A stretch of DNA of 64,000 nucleotides from Acestrorhynchus altus (taxonomy: Eukaryota; Chordata; Actinopteri; Characiformes; Acestrorhynchidae): positions 25,925,159 through 25,989,158 of the forward strand of contig CM067519.1 of assembly GCA_034509495.1 (NCBI GenBank), given 5' to 3'. Position 1 is the first letter of the stretch. Each line of letters begins with the position of its first letter. A program made the translations under genes and the position numbers. This document shows positions 1 to 11,750 of the stretch, in pieces. The notes below the pieces were generated by a model. It ran no database searches, was not told the origin of the DNA, and saw nothing but the letters and a program-made list of their open reading frames with translations.

Positions 1-380
1 ACCTTCCTAATGACCAGTACAGTACTTGCTGCAGGTCAGTGCTTATTGGAAGATATTTATAGCATGTGTATTTTAGGACTTAATGATGATCACCATTAAC
101 AACTCAGATCTGCCTCTGTCGTGGAAACCTTACAGAATGTTCCCATTCACACCCATTCCCATTCCCAGTCTGTACAAGGTTACAAAACTCCATAATAATC
201 TGTGTTATTGTGATGTCACACTTGCTTTAAATGTATGTAAAATCAAATCAGATGTTTTCTGCTGCATTTATGAAATATTTATTATGTAAATTTGCACATA
301 ATTATTGTCTTAATTTGCATTATTTTGCCGCTCAGACAAAAGATGTCACAGTAACAATGAATAAAAACTGAAACAAAACA
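1..380. other. AT-rich intergenic DNA, nothing recognised
   Basis: Short open frames only, with no codon pattern, splice context or protein resemblance that I can support. No repeat family recognised. Confidence 0.5.
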
Positions 381-811
381 GTCCTGGTGAAAGCTGTGCT
401 GCTGAATGTTAGTCCTGGTGAAAGCTGGGCTGCTGAATGTTAGTCCTGGTGAAAGCTGGGCTGCTGACTATTTGTCCTGCTGAAAGCTGGGCTGCTGAGT
501 GTTAGTCCTGGTGAAAGCTGGGCTGCTGAATATTAGTCCTGGTGAAAGCTGGGCTGCTGAGTGTTAGTCCTGGTGAAAGCTGGGCTGCTGAATATTAGTC
601 CTGCTGAAAGCTGGGCTGCTGAGTGTTAGTCCTGGTGAAAGCTAGGCTACTGAATGTTAGTCCTGGTGAAAGCTGGGCTGCTGAATGTTAGTCCTGGTGA
701 AAGCTGGGCTGCTGAATGTTAATCCTGCTGAAAGCTGGGCTGCTGAATGTTAGTCCTGGTGAAAGCTGGGCTGCTGAGTGTTAGTCCTGGTGAAAGCTGG
801 GCTGCTGAATG
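381..811. repeat. 31-bp minisatellite, about 14 copies
   Basis: Head-to-tail copies of a 31-bp unit that begins GTCCTGGTGAAAGCTGGGCT and ends with CTGAATGTTA or CTGAGTGTTA. Units differ at a few fixed positions (GGTG or GCTG; AATGTTA, AATATTA or GAGTGTTA). The array begins and ends abruptly in AT-rich DNA. Confidence 0.95.
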
Positions 812-1624
812 ATAAATTAGTCATAACGGTGCAGTCACAAACAAGAGGTTGTAAATAAATGAATTGGAACATTTTTTGGCGCATAAACCCACAAAAATGT
901 CATAAGATAAATGTCCCCCTATTAAATATGAACATTGTGTTTCTATGTTTTGACTGTTAAAAGCCTAAATGTGGGGGTTGGAAGCTGCTCATTTCTGGTG
1001 GCAAAACATGAAACAGTCCACTGCACCACCTAAATACTGTCTTTGCTTCTTACCTGCCTTTTCTATGTAAGGCTGCACAACGATGGTAAAGAACATAAAG
1101 TGAAAATGGGGCTGGATTACTGTCTCCACAGGCTGGGGATTTTACATTGGTTTGAAATAGCTCTTTTGTCTGCACAATCGACAGCAAATATGCCTTGTAA
1201 GTGTGCGGGGGAATTATCTAAATGGCCACAGTAAGTACTCTGTCATTTCAGTGCACAGAATGACAGCCTGCTTTTGCTCATGCTTCATGGCAGCACATGG
1301 CTTCTATCGTTTCTTTTTTTTCCTCGCTCAGATTTGTCCGGCTGTCTCAACTGTCTTCTGCTGAGAATTAAATGGGTTCTGATCGCTCCACAATAATAGC
1401 CGCCGATGACGACGTCTGTACAGATCAATGCGAGGATAAAGATTTCAGGGCCAGACCTCCTGCATGAGGCCTTTTCACCAAATAATAACAAAAGGCCCGA
1501 AAATTCTATGTTAATTCACCCTGTGAGGAATTAGACCCACCAACCAGTCTTCAACTGACCAGTGCTGGTGAGCCTGTGTCCATGATGCACTTAACATGAA
1601 CAGGATTGAATATGGGACTTAAAT
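812..1624. other. Intergenic, no gene seen
   Basis: No repeat family recognised. About 1,250-1,510 is mixed-composition unique DNA without microsatellites and could be a conserved non-coding block, but nothing in the sequence alone proves that. Confidence 0.35.
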
Positions 1625-2290
1625 TTATGACTGGCAACACCTTAGCAACCACCTATCAACACCTTAGCAATGAAGACCTATACCATAGTAACACATTTCA
1701 ACCAACATCTATACCAAATCAACACCTTAGCAGCCGATGCCTGTACCATACCAACACACCTCAACCAATGCCTATATCATAGCAACCACCTATCAACACC
1801 TTAGCAACCAAGGCCTATACCATAGCAACACATTGCAACCAACACCCATACTATAGCAATACCTTAGAAACAACATTGGAGTACCTTAGCAACTGACTCC
1901 TATGTCATAGCAGCATTGCAACCACCAATGCTTATGACATAGCCACTCCTTAGCAACCACCTAGCAACTTTAGAATGTGACACCTATAGCAGAGTAGCAT
2001 CTTCACAATCAACACATACCACAGCAACAATTTAGAAATGAAATAGCCACACTTTAGCAAACGAGTCCTGTACCATAGCAACATTTTTGCAATCAATATG
2101 TAAAGCACAGTAACACCTTAGCAACCACCTAGCAAATCCTCAGCAGACACATATACCATAGGAATCCCGTAGCAACAGACTCCTATACCATAGCAACAAT
2201 GTAGGAGCCATTCCCTACACCATAAAAACACCACAGCAACCATCTATCAAGGAGATCATCTGTTCTAAAACTCTAAAAGCTAGCAACATT
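1625..2290. repeat. Diverged CCATAGCAACNCCTTAGCAACC array
   Basis: A long run of degenerate short units built on CCATAGCAAC and CTTAGCAACCAC. The same motif returns at 53095-53500 and, as its reverse complement (GGTTGCTATGG), at 58075-58560. No coding potential. Confidence 0.85.
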
Positions 2291-2479
2291 TTAGTTAAGT
2301 TATTGACATACAATGACAATTATGTTAGAGTCACAATAAAGTTTCTGCAGGAACTGTAGTTCTAGTTAGAATTGAAGGTCATCACGAATAAGACTCAAAT
2401 AACACTCCTCCAGGACCACAGTGTAAACCGAGAGTGACAGAAATATAAACACTGTACATATCAGACAATAAACCAACAG

Positions 2480-2715
2480 GATAGTGCACCTTCAACAAGA
2501 CACTCAGGATCCATAATGTCTAAATCCAGGGGCATTAATATGAAGATGGTCTCACCTTCTTCTAACAGCTCCCACTTTCTACAAGAGGAAAAGCTTTCTA
2601 CAAGATTTTGGAGTGTATCTGCTGGAAGCCCATTCACCCAGAAGAGCACCGAACACTGATGTTGGACAAGAGGGCTTGGCTCACAATCTCTGTTCTAGTT
2701 CATCCTTAAATGATT
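2480..2715 (-). mobile_element. Tc1/mariner-like remnant
   Basis: The segment with ACACTGATGTTGGACAAGAG and TCTCTGTTCTAGTTCATCC resembles internal sequence of the common fish Tc1-like elements (read on the minus strand). It is short, truncated on both sides and has no open transposase. Confidence 0.6.
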
Positions 2716-2879
2716 GCATGTGTAGAGAGGATTTCTAAGCTCTTTCAACCATAAAATGTAGTACTTTATTGGCAGTTACATGTCAGTATTTTAGGCTTCA
2801 TAACTCAGAATCAGAGAAACCTACTGACATGATGCACATACATTAACAATAAATGAGCTTCCAGTGCATGTTTACTGCT

Positions 2880-2998
2880 CTGTCCATGTGAACATGATCA
2901 ACCTGCATACAGACTCTGACTGATCAGTGAGAGGGGGCGGGGCTGATGCTCAACCTGCATACAGACTCTGACTGATCAGAGAGAGGGGGCCGGACTAA
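2880..2998. repeat. Tandem ~60-bp repeat with CTGACTGATCAG
   Basis: Two adjacent copies of a unit containing CAACCTGCATACAGACTCTG and ACTGATCAG followed by a G-rich stretch. A larger array of the same unit, in the opposite orientation, lies at 19945-20290. Confidence 0.8.
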
Positions 2999-4520
2999 TG
3001 ACATCACTAAAGCATATGTTGGATTATAAAGGAAAATGAGAAGGGAGGGGCTGTTTTTTTGATGACACAGTGCTCAAATTTCATACTAAAATAAAACTGA
3101 AATTAAAACAAAAAAAAGATAAATAATAAACAATAATAAAGGACATTCAGGTTGTTTTTTAATCTTATTTTATTTACTGTCAAGTTCCTTGTCGATCCAA
3201 TTATGTAATGTGTGTCATTGCAAGTCATTTTTTAAATCATGGTCAAATTCATACAAATATTTAAAATTCTGTTCATTTTTACATCTTAAATGAAAACAAA
3301 TGTGATTAATCTAGAATTTCCTGAAATGACCGTATCTGGTGTCTAATGTTTTGCTGAATAAATCAAATAAATCATCAACCTTTGAAAACATCCCACAGAA
3401 TTTATGAGCTGAAAATGCAGGAATTTTGAAAGAGTATTTGTGAGATTGACTGGGAAGCTGCTTTGGCCCATAAACTGGGATTTAATTCAGCTGGAAAGGA
3501 AGTGTTTTCTAAAGGAAACATCTAGTTTGTGATGATGTGTATCATGTTTGCTGCCTAACAGTCCCTTAACAGCTGTATCAATCTTCTTAAAATATTTGGA
3601 GGGTGTATGTGCTCTATCCAAGCGTGAGAAGGGCTGTTTCTCCAGTCCTTATAATCGCAGAATCACTGGACAGTTCAAACAGTTCGAGCTTACTCACCTG
3701 AGCCGGTCAGGCTGTCCTGATGAATTATGTACAAATCAAGTGTTTGCCTCTTTTATCAGCCCTGATGCTGCTGAACCTTTCTGACAGGCCCTTACAGGCT
3801 GAAGATCTGCAAACACAGGGCTGCTCCCCATTGGTTAACACCACTGAACTCACTACAGTTCATGCACTACTCCTGCATCTCAACCTGAGGACTGAAGATG
3901 CCTAGATGAAGATAAAAATTTGAACACAGGTCCTTTGTCCTTGCCTTGTACACTACAGAAAAGACCAGTTTTGGTTTAAGGTGAGGAGGCTCTTCAGTTG
4001 AGGTTCTTCAAGCTCTTGACAAAAGCACAGGCCTTCTAGTGTCATCGTCATGGGTCGAATCCACAGCGGCATTTCAACGAAACTCAGTATTTCCCAAATC
4101 GGCACTGGTTTCAAAACGATACAAACATCCGTGCAGCGAGGAACCCTTACGGTTAGAGTCATGAACATCAGGACACTGTCAAAGAAACGAGGAATTCAAC
4201 CACGTCATGATGATTCTACCTTGTGGTGCTTGTGCGGTTTAGTGCTTAAGCTTGGGCTCTACCTTCAAAAAGTACAATTATGCTGGTTTCCATGGAGACC
4301 TGATTGAAAGACTGAAATTTACTTCAGTGATAGGGAAGGAAATTGGTCAGCTTGCTTGTGGCTGTTTGAGCTCAATACAGAGATGAACAATGCACTGAAA
4401 GCTGATTCGTTCAATTATGTACATTTGACGGAGACACATTAGCACTTCTTTGAGACTGTAAACAAACGGATTAGTTGAGAAGGGGATGTAGGATTGCAAG
4501 ATTGCATTTGAAATGTGTGA
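2999..4520. other. Intergenic, no gene seen
   Basis: AT-rich DNA to about 3,500, then mixed-composition unique DNA. Open frames at 3548-3784, 3953-4168 and 4050-4307 are short and overlap each other on both strands, with no recognisable protein or splice structure. Confidence 0.4.
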
Positions 4521-4524
4521 AATA

Positions 4525-4745
4525 CTTTGTGGATAAAAATATTGGGACAGCCGCACATTCGCTGAATGAGTTCATTCGTTCTTCCAATTTCAAGGGGATT
4601 AAAGAGTTTATCCCGCTTTTGCTGGAGTCACTCTCCACCTCGGCGATTGTCATTAAGCATGGTACCATGTTTTCAGGTTTATCTGACAAGCTGCGTGCAT
4701 GCATTTGCACATCTGTGTCAGCAATGGGTGCAACTGGCCTTTATT
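4525..4745. mobile_element. Family A short DNA element, fragment
   Basis: Carries the family-A end (here AAAATATTGGGACAGC), the middle part (TATCCCGCTTTTGCTGGAGT) and the other side (CATTTGCACATCTGTGTCAGCAATGGGTG, abbreviated). Family A is the most common short element in this window. This copy is internally deleted. Confidence 0.75.
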
Positions 4746-6650
4746 ACGTATTTTGTTGCTCTTATATTATTTGAATCTCCTCTTGGTGGCGCTGTTTTGG
4801 AGCAGATCAGCAACACAAGGTGACAGTTAACCAGGCTACAAGGCAGCCTCCAAACATGGTGGAGGTAGTTTCAGACTACCAGAGTTAACAACGAGAGATG
4901 ATCCTCCATATATGCAATCACAGCAGCTGTTCTTCACACACGTGGGTCAGAACCATTCTGTAAATATGACGTTAATAAAGTTTAGTTGAGTTCTGATATG
5001 TTCTGTTCTACTGGTGTCATATAAACAGATTCATTATGTGTTACTGATAGCTCAGTGATAGATTGCACTGGGTTTGCTGGTGCTCGGATGTCACTATGGC
5101 AACATAAATGGCGATTACAAAGTTTGCAACCAGCAGAAATTGTAGAGCTGCATTTGTCCTCTCCAAGAACCTAATAACGGTGAATATAGAACACGTTCCA
5201 GCTCATGAGCATCAGTATTAGTATCCTACAAAAGTGCCTTATAGTTAGCTTATTAAATAAGACTTGTGAGACACTAAATATCACTGGTTTTCTTGCTAAT
5301 TCTACACAATTTGGTAATTATACAGCAGCAACTTTGAACTGAGAGATCCACGGCATTTATAAAAAAATGATCGCACTACGCAGTCAAAGCTTCTAAAACA
5401 CACTACAACGCAGCTGAAAGAAGACCAAAACTTTGAAATTCTTCTGTCCCCGAACGTCTTTCCTTCCATAAGACAAAAGAGCCCCAAAAGAGGTTGAGCT
5501 GCGAGGGTTTTCAGAAGGTCTTTCAGGAGAGGAACAGTATTAACATAATTCTGGAGCCAGTGGGAAGCTGATTAACCTCTACACGAGGCTTAAATGAGTC
5601 GACTCATTATTTTAGACTGATGAAACTCCACTGATAATCACATCAGCTGCAAAACTGCCTAATCTGACCCTGTACTTGAAAATATTAAAATATGTCCTCT
5701 GAAAAGCTCATTATTGTAGCTCCACACTTCTGTGTTTGCTGTCGTTTAAATACTGGTTGGGAAGGTTACTGGAAACCATAAGAGCCCAGAGACAGTTTTG
5801 AATAAAGTAGCCGAATCTGGGATATTAATTGAGCAGCTCATTCGTGTTTGTTCTCGTTGTAGTAAAGAGGTCCTTTCTGTAAATATATTCAAGTATGTGT
5901 TCTTAATGTGACACCAGCAGAGGCATAGCACTGTCTTGGGCCCTGGGTGCAGCTGTTTTCCCACTGCTTCCCCTTCATTCCCCCTAGGCTTTCCCAGAAC
6001 TGTCTGGTGTGTTTGCACTCCCGGGTTGCACTAAGGTATCAGCCCTCATTCGATAGCCATCGCTCATCCTGCTTTGCATCTCTGCACTACGAACAACGCA
6101 GCCATAAGAAGACCACGCACAGCTGGAAAGATGATTATGGTAAAAGTAAAGCCCGAGTGGAATCCCGTCATTTTGCTTGTGTAGATGCTACTCCTAATTA
6201 CGGTCGACTGCACCATCTGGAAACATGACTTTAGCTTTTTTCACAGCACAGAGGCCATCAAGTTTTCCATTAATATTAATAAAAGTGACAGTTAAGATCT
6301 ATCATCCGTTAATACTTTATCAGCAGTCAAGCTCAGCATTAGGTGTACGAGGCGACGGCAGGGTGTAAATCGAGTATTCGCTGGCATATCAGGGTTTAAA
6401 TATGCCAAAGAATTTCTTATTCGTATCATTTTTCCTGTAGTAATATTGCATAACTCTACCTCTGCACATAAACCTAATCCTGTCTGAATAGGGCTTTAGA
6501 GGACATGACGGCAAGGGTTGGTGTGAGATGTTTCAGGTACCTTTATTTGTCCTGAACCTATTTAAGCAGTTACTGTCACACATATCAGATCAGCAGATCC
6601 TAGACTACTGTTATACGTTTTCAGAACATTTTAACATTTAGCATTTAGCA
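4746..6650. other. Intergenic, no gene seen
   Basis: The string AAACATGGTGGAGGTAG near 4,854, also found near 49,930, would encode the KHGGG motif of Tc1-type transposases and may be a small remnant. The rest is unassigned, repeat-poor DNA. Confidence 0.35.
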
Positions 6651-6656
6651 TTAATG

Positions 6657-7059
6657 CACACGTCCAAATGTTTGTGGACACCTCATCTAACAAATTCATT
6701 GAGCTACTTTAAGCTGCACCCATTGTTGAGACAGGTGTGCAAATGCACACAGCTGGTCTAGGCCCAGATGTGCCAGGCATGGGCTAGAGGAATATAAATC
6801 CCCCCCAGCATTGAGATGTGGAGCAGTGGAACTGTCTTCTCCAGAACGCTCTCTGGTGTACGATCCTATTCTTTCGGGATGAGTTGGAGAGTTGAGGACG
6901 AGGTCACAAATCACCGACTTCACTGTCACTTGCTGAGTGCAATCAAATCCTCACTGCATGCTGCAAAACCTTGTGCACAGTCGTCCCAGGACAGTAGTGA
7001 GAGTGACTCAACAAAAGTATGCATGAGAGGTGTCCCAATACTTTTGTCCATATAGTGTA
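6657..7059. mobile_element. Family A short DNA element, nearly full length
   Basis: Runs from CCAAATGTTTGTGGACACC to GGTGTCCCAATACTTTTGTC and CATATAGTG, the two diagnostic ends of the family, with the usual middle (GCATGGGCTAGAGG, GTGGAGCAGTGGAAC, GCAATCAAATCCTCAC). No open reading frame, so non-autonomous. Confidence 0.85.
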
Positions 7060-7735
7060 CCTACATAAGCAGACCCGGGTTCATGAAGAAACATGCTCCT
7101 GCCTCTTGCTCTCGTGTGATTTCCTATGGAGGGGAGTGGGCTGCAAGCTGTCTCAACACAGAAACAGATCCGTAGAAAAGGGAAGAAAGGATTACGAACT
7201 AAATTTGGTTATGATTCACAATCTTGACACATGGTGGGCGTTTGTCCGACTCCAGAGGCCTCTTTTACAGGCTATATTTGAACAGGATTGTTCATGTGGA
7301 GGAAGGGTGTTTAGAAATCAAGTTCATTCATAAGGAAAGATCATAAATTTACAGAATTCATTTACTAGCAAACAGGCAAGGTGGTTTAATGCCTCAGTTC
7401 CCGAATTTATCCGAACAGTTTCAGCGTGACGGCTTCTGACTGATGGTCTGGAAACTGAAGAAAGTTGGCAAAAATCAATGACGGCATTTGATAGTGCAAA
7501 TGAAAGTCTGGAGTGAGGATATTAGCTGCTACCTCAGTATGCATACCATCAGGCACTTACAGCAGCACGGCTCATCTTGAGTGTTCTCCAGAGTTCAGCT
7601 GTGTAACTCCTTTGCTGCAGTCACTTCACTCGTTACCGTTGTTCATGTGAATGGAAACAAGGCCGTTTTCACACCTGACTCTAAAGAACTTTACTACGTC
7701 CTGTCGTCAGTACCTGTGTGGGCTGCTAGTGGTTA
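7060..7735. other. Intergenic, no gene seen
   Basis: Unassigned unique DNA leading into the LINE fragment. No supported coding sequence. Confidence 0.4.
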
Positions 7736-7737
7736 TG

Positions 7738-8036
7738 ATGGCCTTCTTATGCGGACCATCAGACCCTTGCAACTCATCCAGAATGCAGCAGCGCGGCTCG
7801 TCTTCAATGTCCCCAAATTCAGTCTGCTGCGTTCCCTTCATTGGCTTCCTTTAGCTGCTGGCATCAGATTCAAAACCTTGATTCTGGCCTACAAAGCCAA
7901 AAATGGACCAGCATCTCCGTACATGATACTTGTCTACTTGCTCAGGATATTTTCTGAGTGAACAGCAAAGCACTTTTGTAAGTCGCTCTGGAGAAGGGCG
8001 TCTGCTAAATGCCGCAAATGTAAATGTAAATGTAAT
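7738..8036 (+). mobile_element. L2-type LINE, 5'-truncated 3' end
   Basis: The plus strand encodes the C-terminal part of a non-LTR reverse transcriptase: LQLIQNAAARLVFNVPKFS, then LRSLHWLPLAAGIRFKTLIL. These resemble the QNAAARL and LHWLP motifs of fish L2-type LINEs. It is followed by the typical tail GTAAGTCGCTCTGGAGAAGG, GTCTGCTAAATGC and a (TGTAAA)n end. Only the last few hundred bases remain, as expected from 5' truncation on insertion. Confidence 0.85.
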
Positions 8037-8049
8037 CATGAGTCAGTCA

Positions 8050-8345
8050 ATTAACTCAAAGATGCTTCCCAAACTGAATGATCGCAGGTTCGGATCTCAG
8101 GTCATGTGGATTGCCATCGGCAGCCTGAGTCTGAGAGAGCAAAATTGGCCAAGGCGGGTAGATGGTGCTCTCATTCCTAGTCAGCACTGCTGTATCAGAA
8201 CAGGGGACATGGCACTTTCCCCTGAGCACATTGTCTGCCCAGCAATGATGCAACATCGGCAGTTTAAAAAGAAGCAGTGGCTAAGGCAACAAGGGGAACC
8301 ACGCTTTACTCCCAAGGAAATTCCAAGGAATTCCCAATTTGCTCA
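8050..8345 (+). mobile_element. tRNA-type SINE-like repeat
   Basis: Contains a B-box-like GCAGGTTCGGATCTCAGG, then GGATTGCCATCGGCAGCC and GGGTAGATGGTGCTCTC. The same blocks recur in the copy at 51310-51600, so this is a dispersed family. The A-box side is poorly preserved. Confidence 0.6.
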
Positions 8346-8379
8346 ACTCGATTAGCTAGGGGAGAGAGAGGAGGCAGGT

Positions 8380-8627
8380 GCTCTGAAATCAAGGGTATTA
8401 AAAGGTGTCCTAGAAAGGCTTTCTACCCCGTTCTGGAACATGGCTGTGAGGATTTGATAGCATTCTGCATTGAGTGTTAGTGAGATTAGGATGTTGACCA
8501 TCACCCCACCTTATCGTCAGCTCCCCAAATCATCCCATCCCAAAGGTCTTGTTTGGAGGACCATCATTCCAGAGAACACAGCTCATTAGACGGGGTGTCC
8601 ACAAACATTAGAGCTAGTGTAGCTCTC
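8380..8627. mobile_element. Family A short DNA element, partial
   Basis: Starts inside the family at GAAATCAAGGGTATTAAAA, carries GCTGTGAGGATTTGATAGCA and CATCATTCCAGAGAACACAG, and ends in GGGGTGTCCACAAACATTAG. The first end is missing. Confidence 0.75.
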
Positions 8628-9164
8628 GAATATATATCTAAGAGGCTTCTATATGCTGCTGCTCCTTCTGCTGCATTTAGCCACCATACCGTAGTCCATA
8701 TTTATAGCTTACAGTGAGTCATACATTGTCAGAAACCACATAATCAAGTCTATTATTGAACACCTCCACACAGTTTGAAAAGAGCGTGAGGATGCAGTTA
8801 GCACCATGTTAATTGATGCATTATCCAGTGTAAAACTTATTACCCACTGCCTGGTGACTACATTTACTTTTCTGCTTGTTTTTGCCAAGCTACAGCTTTC
8901 ACATCGGTGTGCTTTTGAACCCAGTCCTGCTCCGACACACCTGATTCATCTTCAGACTTGGCTTGATAATTGGCACATGAGTTGGATCAGGTGTGTAAGA
9001 GCAGGCTGTGGGTCGTTCCATATCAGCCAGATGGGCCGACAGTGCGTATAGAGGGACAGTTAAAGATGATCTCTTCACGGTGCATCGTAATCGCTCATAA
9101 AGCACGTCTGTTGTCAAATACTTTATCGGAAAGGCCCTAGGCTTGTAGGTGCTTGTAACTACAA
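8628..9164. other. Intergenic, with a short dispersed repeat near 8,925-9,005
   Basis: The piece around CACACCTGATTCATC and GTTGGATCAGGTGTG has a relative near 27,660 (AGTTGGATCAGGTG), so it is probably a small dispersed element. No gene seen. Confidence 0.4.
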
Positions 9165-9475
9165 CAGTGCTGGTTGTAGAGTCTAACAGCAGCAGGGAGG
9201 AAGGAGCTGTGATACCGCTTCTTCACGCACTTCAGGTGAAGCGGCCGGTAGCTGAAGGAGCAGACCAGTGCTGCCAAGTGGTGTCAGAGTCTCACATATG
9301 GGGTGGGAGTCGTTCTCCAGCACGGAAGCCAGTTTGGCCAACATCCTTCTGTCTCCCACTCCTTGCACTGGGTCAAGGTGGGTTCCCAAGACAGAACTGG
9401 CCCTCTTTATAAGTCTGTTCGGTCTCTTCCTTTGTGCTGCTGAAAAACTGCTGCCCCAGCAGACCACTTCATAAA
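9165..9475 (-). mobile_element. Non-LTR retrotransposon reverse-transcriptase fragment
   Basis: The minus strand encodes VVCWGSSFSAAQRKRPNRLI, then KRASSVLGTHLDPV and DRRMLAKLASVLENDSHPI. This is the pattern of the region after the polymerase domain in fish LINEs (CWG..., L.RL.KRA.SVLG, HP). Only this part is preserved. It is not the same stretch as the L2 tail at 7738-8036. Confidence 0.75.
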
Positions 9476-10465
9476 AGATGGATCTCTCTTTTGATGTGTG
9501 GAAAATGGGTCACGAAGAAGATATTAACGATGCGCTAAAGCAGTGATTGCATTTGGGACAAAGGCCATAGTTTGAAGGACGGAGCTGAATTTGTAGGTGT
9601 ATGGAGGCATCGCTCATATGGATCTACCAGTCTTTAGGAACCTCTCCTCGGGATAAACCTGTGTGAGCGACACGTCCAAACGCCAGCAACTTCAGCTCCT
9701 TCTGTCCCAAATGCAATCAGCCAAATATGAAGGACTTTGTAGATACTTCAATGAATGGGTTAAATGACGTTAATCTTTTACAAACAAGCTAAATAACACC
9801 CGACAGCACTCAGGTCCAATTGCAGGCCACATTTAGACACAGGTTAAAGAGGTTTCATTTAGCACCCTGCATTCAATTACAGCTGGAAGATCTGCTTTAG
9901 TGAGAGACTAAATGCCAGAGGGACAAAAGACGGCCTTTATTTCAAATGCAATCCACGTTAAAGCACGTTTAATAACGCCATTTAATATATGATAGTCATT
10001 TAGATTTATTTCATATGGATACTACATATATGGTCATTTGCGAGATGTTAAACTGTGACACAGTGGTGTCTGTGGGTAAAATATCACACTCACAGCAACA
10101 CTTTGACTTCAGTAAACATATGAAAATACATGTGAATAAACAGTTCAAAGGTGCGATAATAATGTGCAATACCCCTCCTTTTTCATGCTCCATTTATCTA
10201 TATTGTATGTTGTAATATAGTCCCTATAATATATATTCGTTTTATTTCTATAGTGTTTCTTCACTAAAGTATTATCTTTATTGTACTGACGCTGCTGCTG
10301 GAACCTTAATTTCACTGAAAGAACCCTCCCAAGGGATCAATAATTAATAAATCAATATCAATAAATGAATCAGTGATTTTCTATCGTTCTTTTTTTATTA
10401 GTCTATTGATCCAGCTCTCGATCAACGGAGAAAAACAAAAAACAAACAAAACCAGAGATATATTC
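9476..10465. other. Intergenic, no gene seen
   Basis: Unassigned. Near 10,310-10,345 there is CCTCCCAAGGGATCAATAA, similar to the retroelement-type tail near 39,255-39,305. Confidence 0.4.
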
Positions 10466-10469
10466 TCAC

Positions 10470-10980
10470 AGCTATGATGTGGGTGGTGTTCTCAGCACTG
10501 TATTAACACCGACTTGGTGGTGGTGTGTTAGTGTGTGTTGTGCTGGTACGAGTGGATCAGACGCAGCAGTGCTGCTGGAGTGTTTGGACACTGTGTCCTC
10601 TCACTGTCCACTCTGTTAGACCTACCTTGTTGCTCCACCTTGTCGATGTAAAGTCAGAGACAGAAGTCCGTCGTCAGTGCTCACAGGACGCCGATGGCTG
10701 GATATTGGTGGTCGGTGGCTGGTGGACTATTCTGAGTCCAGCAGTGACTCTGAGAATGACCAACCTCCTACATAATATCTGCTCTGTGGTGGGCCTGTGG
10801 GGTCCTGACCATTGAAGATCAGGGTGAAAGGAGGAGAATAAAGTATCAGAGAAACAGATGAACTACAGTCTGGAATTATAGAACTACATGGTGCTCCTGT
10901 GTGGTCAGAGGAGCTGATTGGATGGACAGTGAGTGTAGAAACATGGAGGTGGTCAGGTGGTCTGTACATACACAGTAAGT
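10470..10980. mobile_element. Family B palindromic DNA element
   Basis: Carries the family-B blocks: GTGGGTGGTGTTCTCAGCAC, GACTTGGTGGTGGTGTGTTA, CAGCAGTGCTGCTGGAGTGT and GGACACTGTGTCC, and on the far side TGACCAACCTCC and GCTCTGTGGTGGGCCTGTGG. No transposase is encoded. Its outer parts resemble each other in inverted orientation. Confidence 0.8.
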
Positions 10981-11067
10981 GTATACACTTTAGCTCACCA
11001 GTGAATGAGTAGCAGAAGGGATAATTACATATGTACAAAGAAAAATAGATTAAATAATAAAATATTA

Positions 11068-11134
<67 letters not shown>
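11068..11134. repeat. (TAA)n microsatellite
   Basis: About 22 uninterrupted TAA/AAT trinucleotides. Confidence 0.97.
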
Positions 11135-11136
<2 letters not shown>

Positions 11137-11649
11137 GCAATGGTCATCCACTAACTACAGCAGCTCTGACCGATGACTGTGAAGTCATGTATGTCCCTCC
11201 TTTCACTCAGGTACACTGTTCCTCTACTCCCTCACTACTTACTCAGGGCAGGCTTTATACAGGTAGCTCCTCCCCCTGGGCTCTACCAATATCAACACAG
11301 GTAATGTCAATGATACAACATACGATGGTTGTCGACACAATCACATTCAACAAACATCCATCACATGACCATCATGACTACACAGATCCATGATATCATT
11401 TTGATTAGACAATAACTATGGGTATTCAACCTTCTTCTTCTTTGTCCCCTCACCAGTCCAGTCTCCCCTCTCCTCCAGCCAGAGGTGGACTCACCCAGGT
11501 AAGTAAAAACCCAGAGTCTTCGGTCTCTTACTCTTTTGACTCCTGGTGGACGTGGAAAGCCACAGGCGTGGACAGGTATCTATGACCTCCCTGTTGGTAA
11601 TGTGTTACATCATTACACTGTGTATTGAAACATGCTGTAGTACAGTAGG

Positions 11650-11750
11650 GTGTTGATGGTGGCGTGGTCAAAGTGTTGGGTTGTTGATCACAGCATTGTG
11701 GGTTCAATACCCAGGTCTTTTAAGCAAGGCCCTTCTTTCGCAATCCAGCG
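11650..11750 (+). mobile_element. SINE-like head with B-box motif
   Basis: GTGGCGTGGTCAAAGTGTTG is followed by GGGTTCAATACCCAGG, which fits the A-box and B-box layout of a tRNA-derived SINE. The body is not well preserved. Confidence 0.45.

Noticed and set aside
10727..11140. 137-codon minus-strand frame with a poly-Tyr start
   Set aside because: Made from the (TAA)n microsatellite and a family B element.
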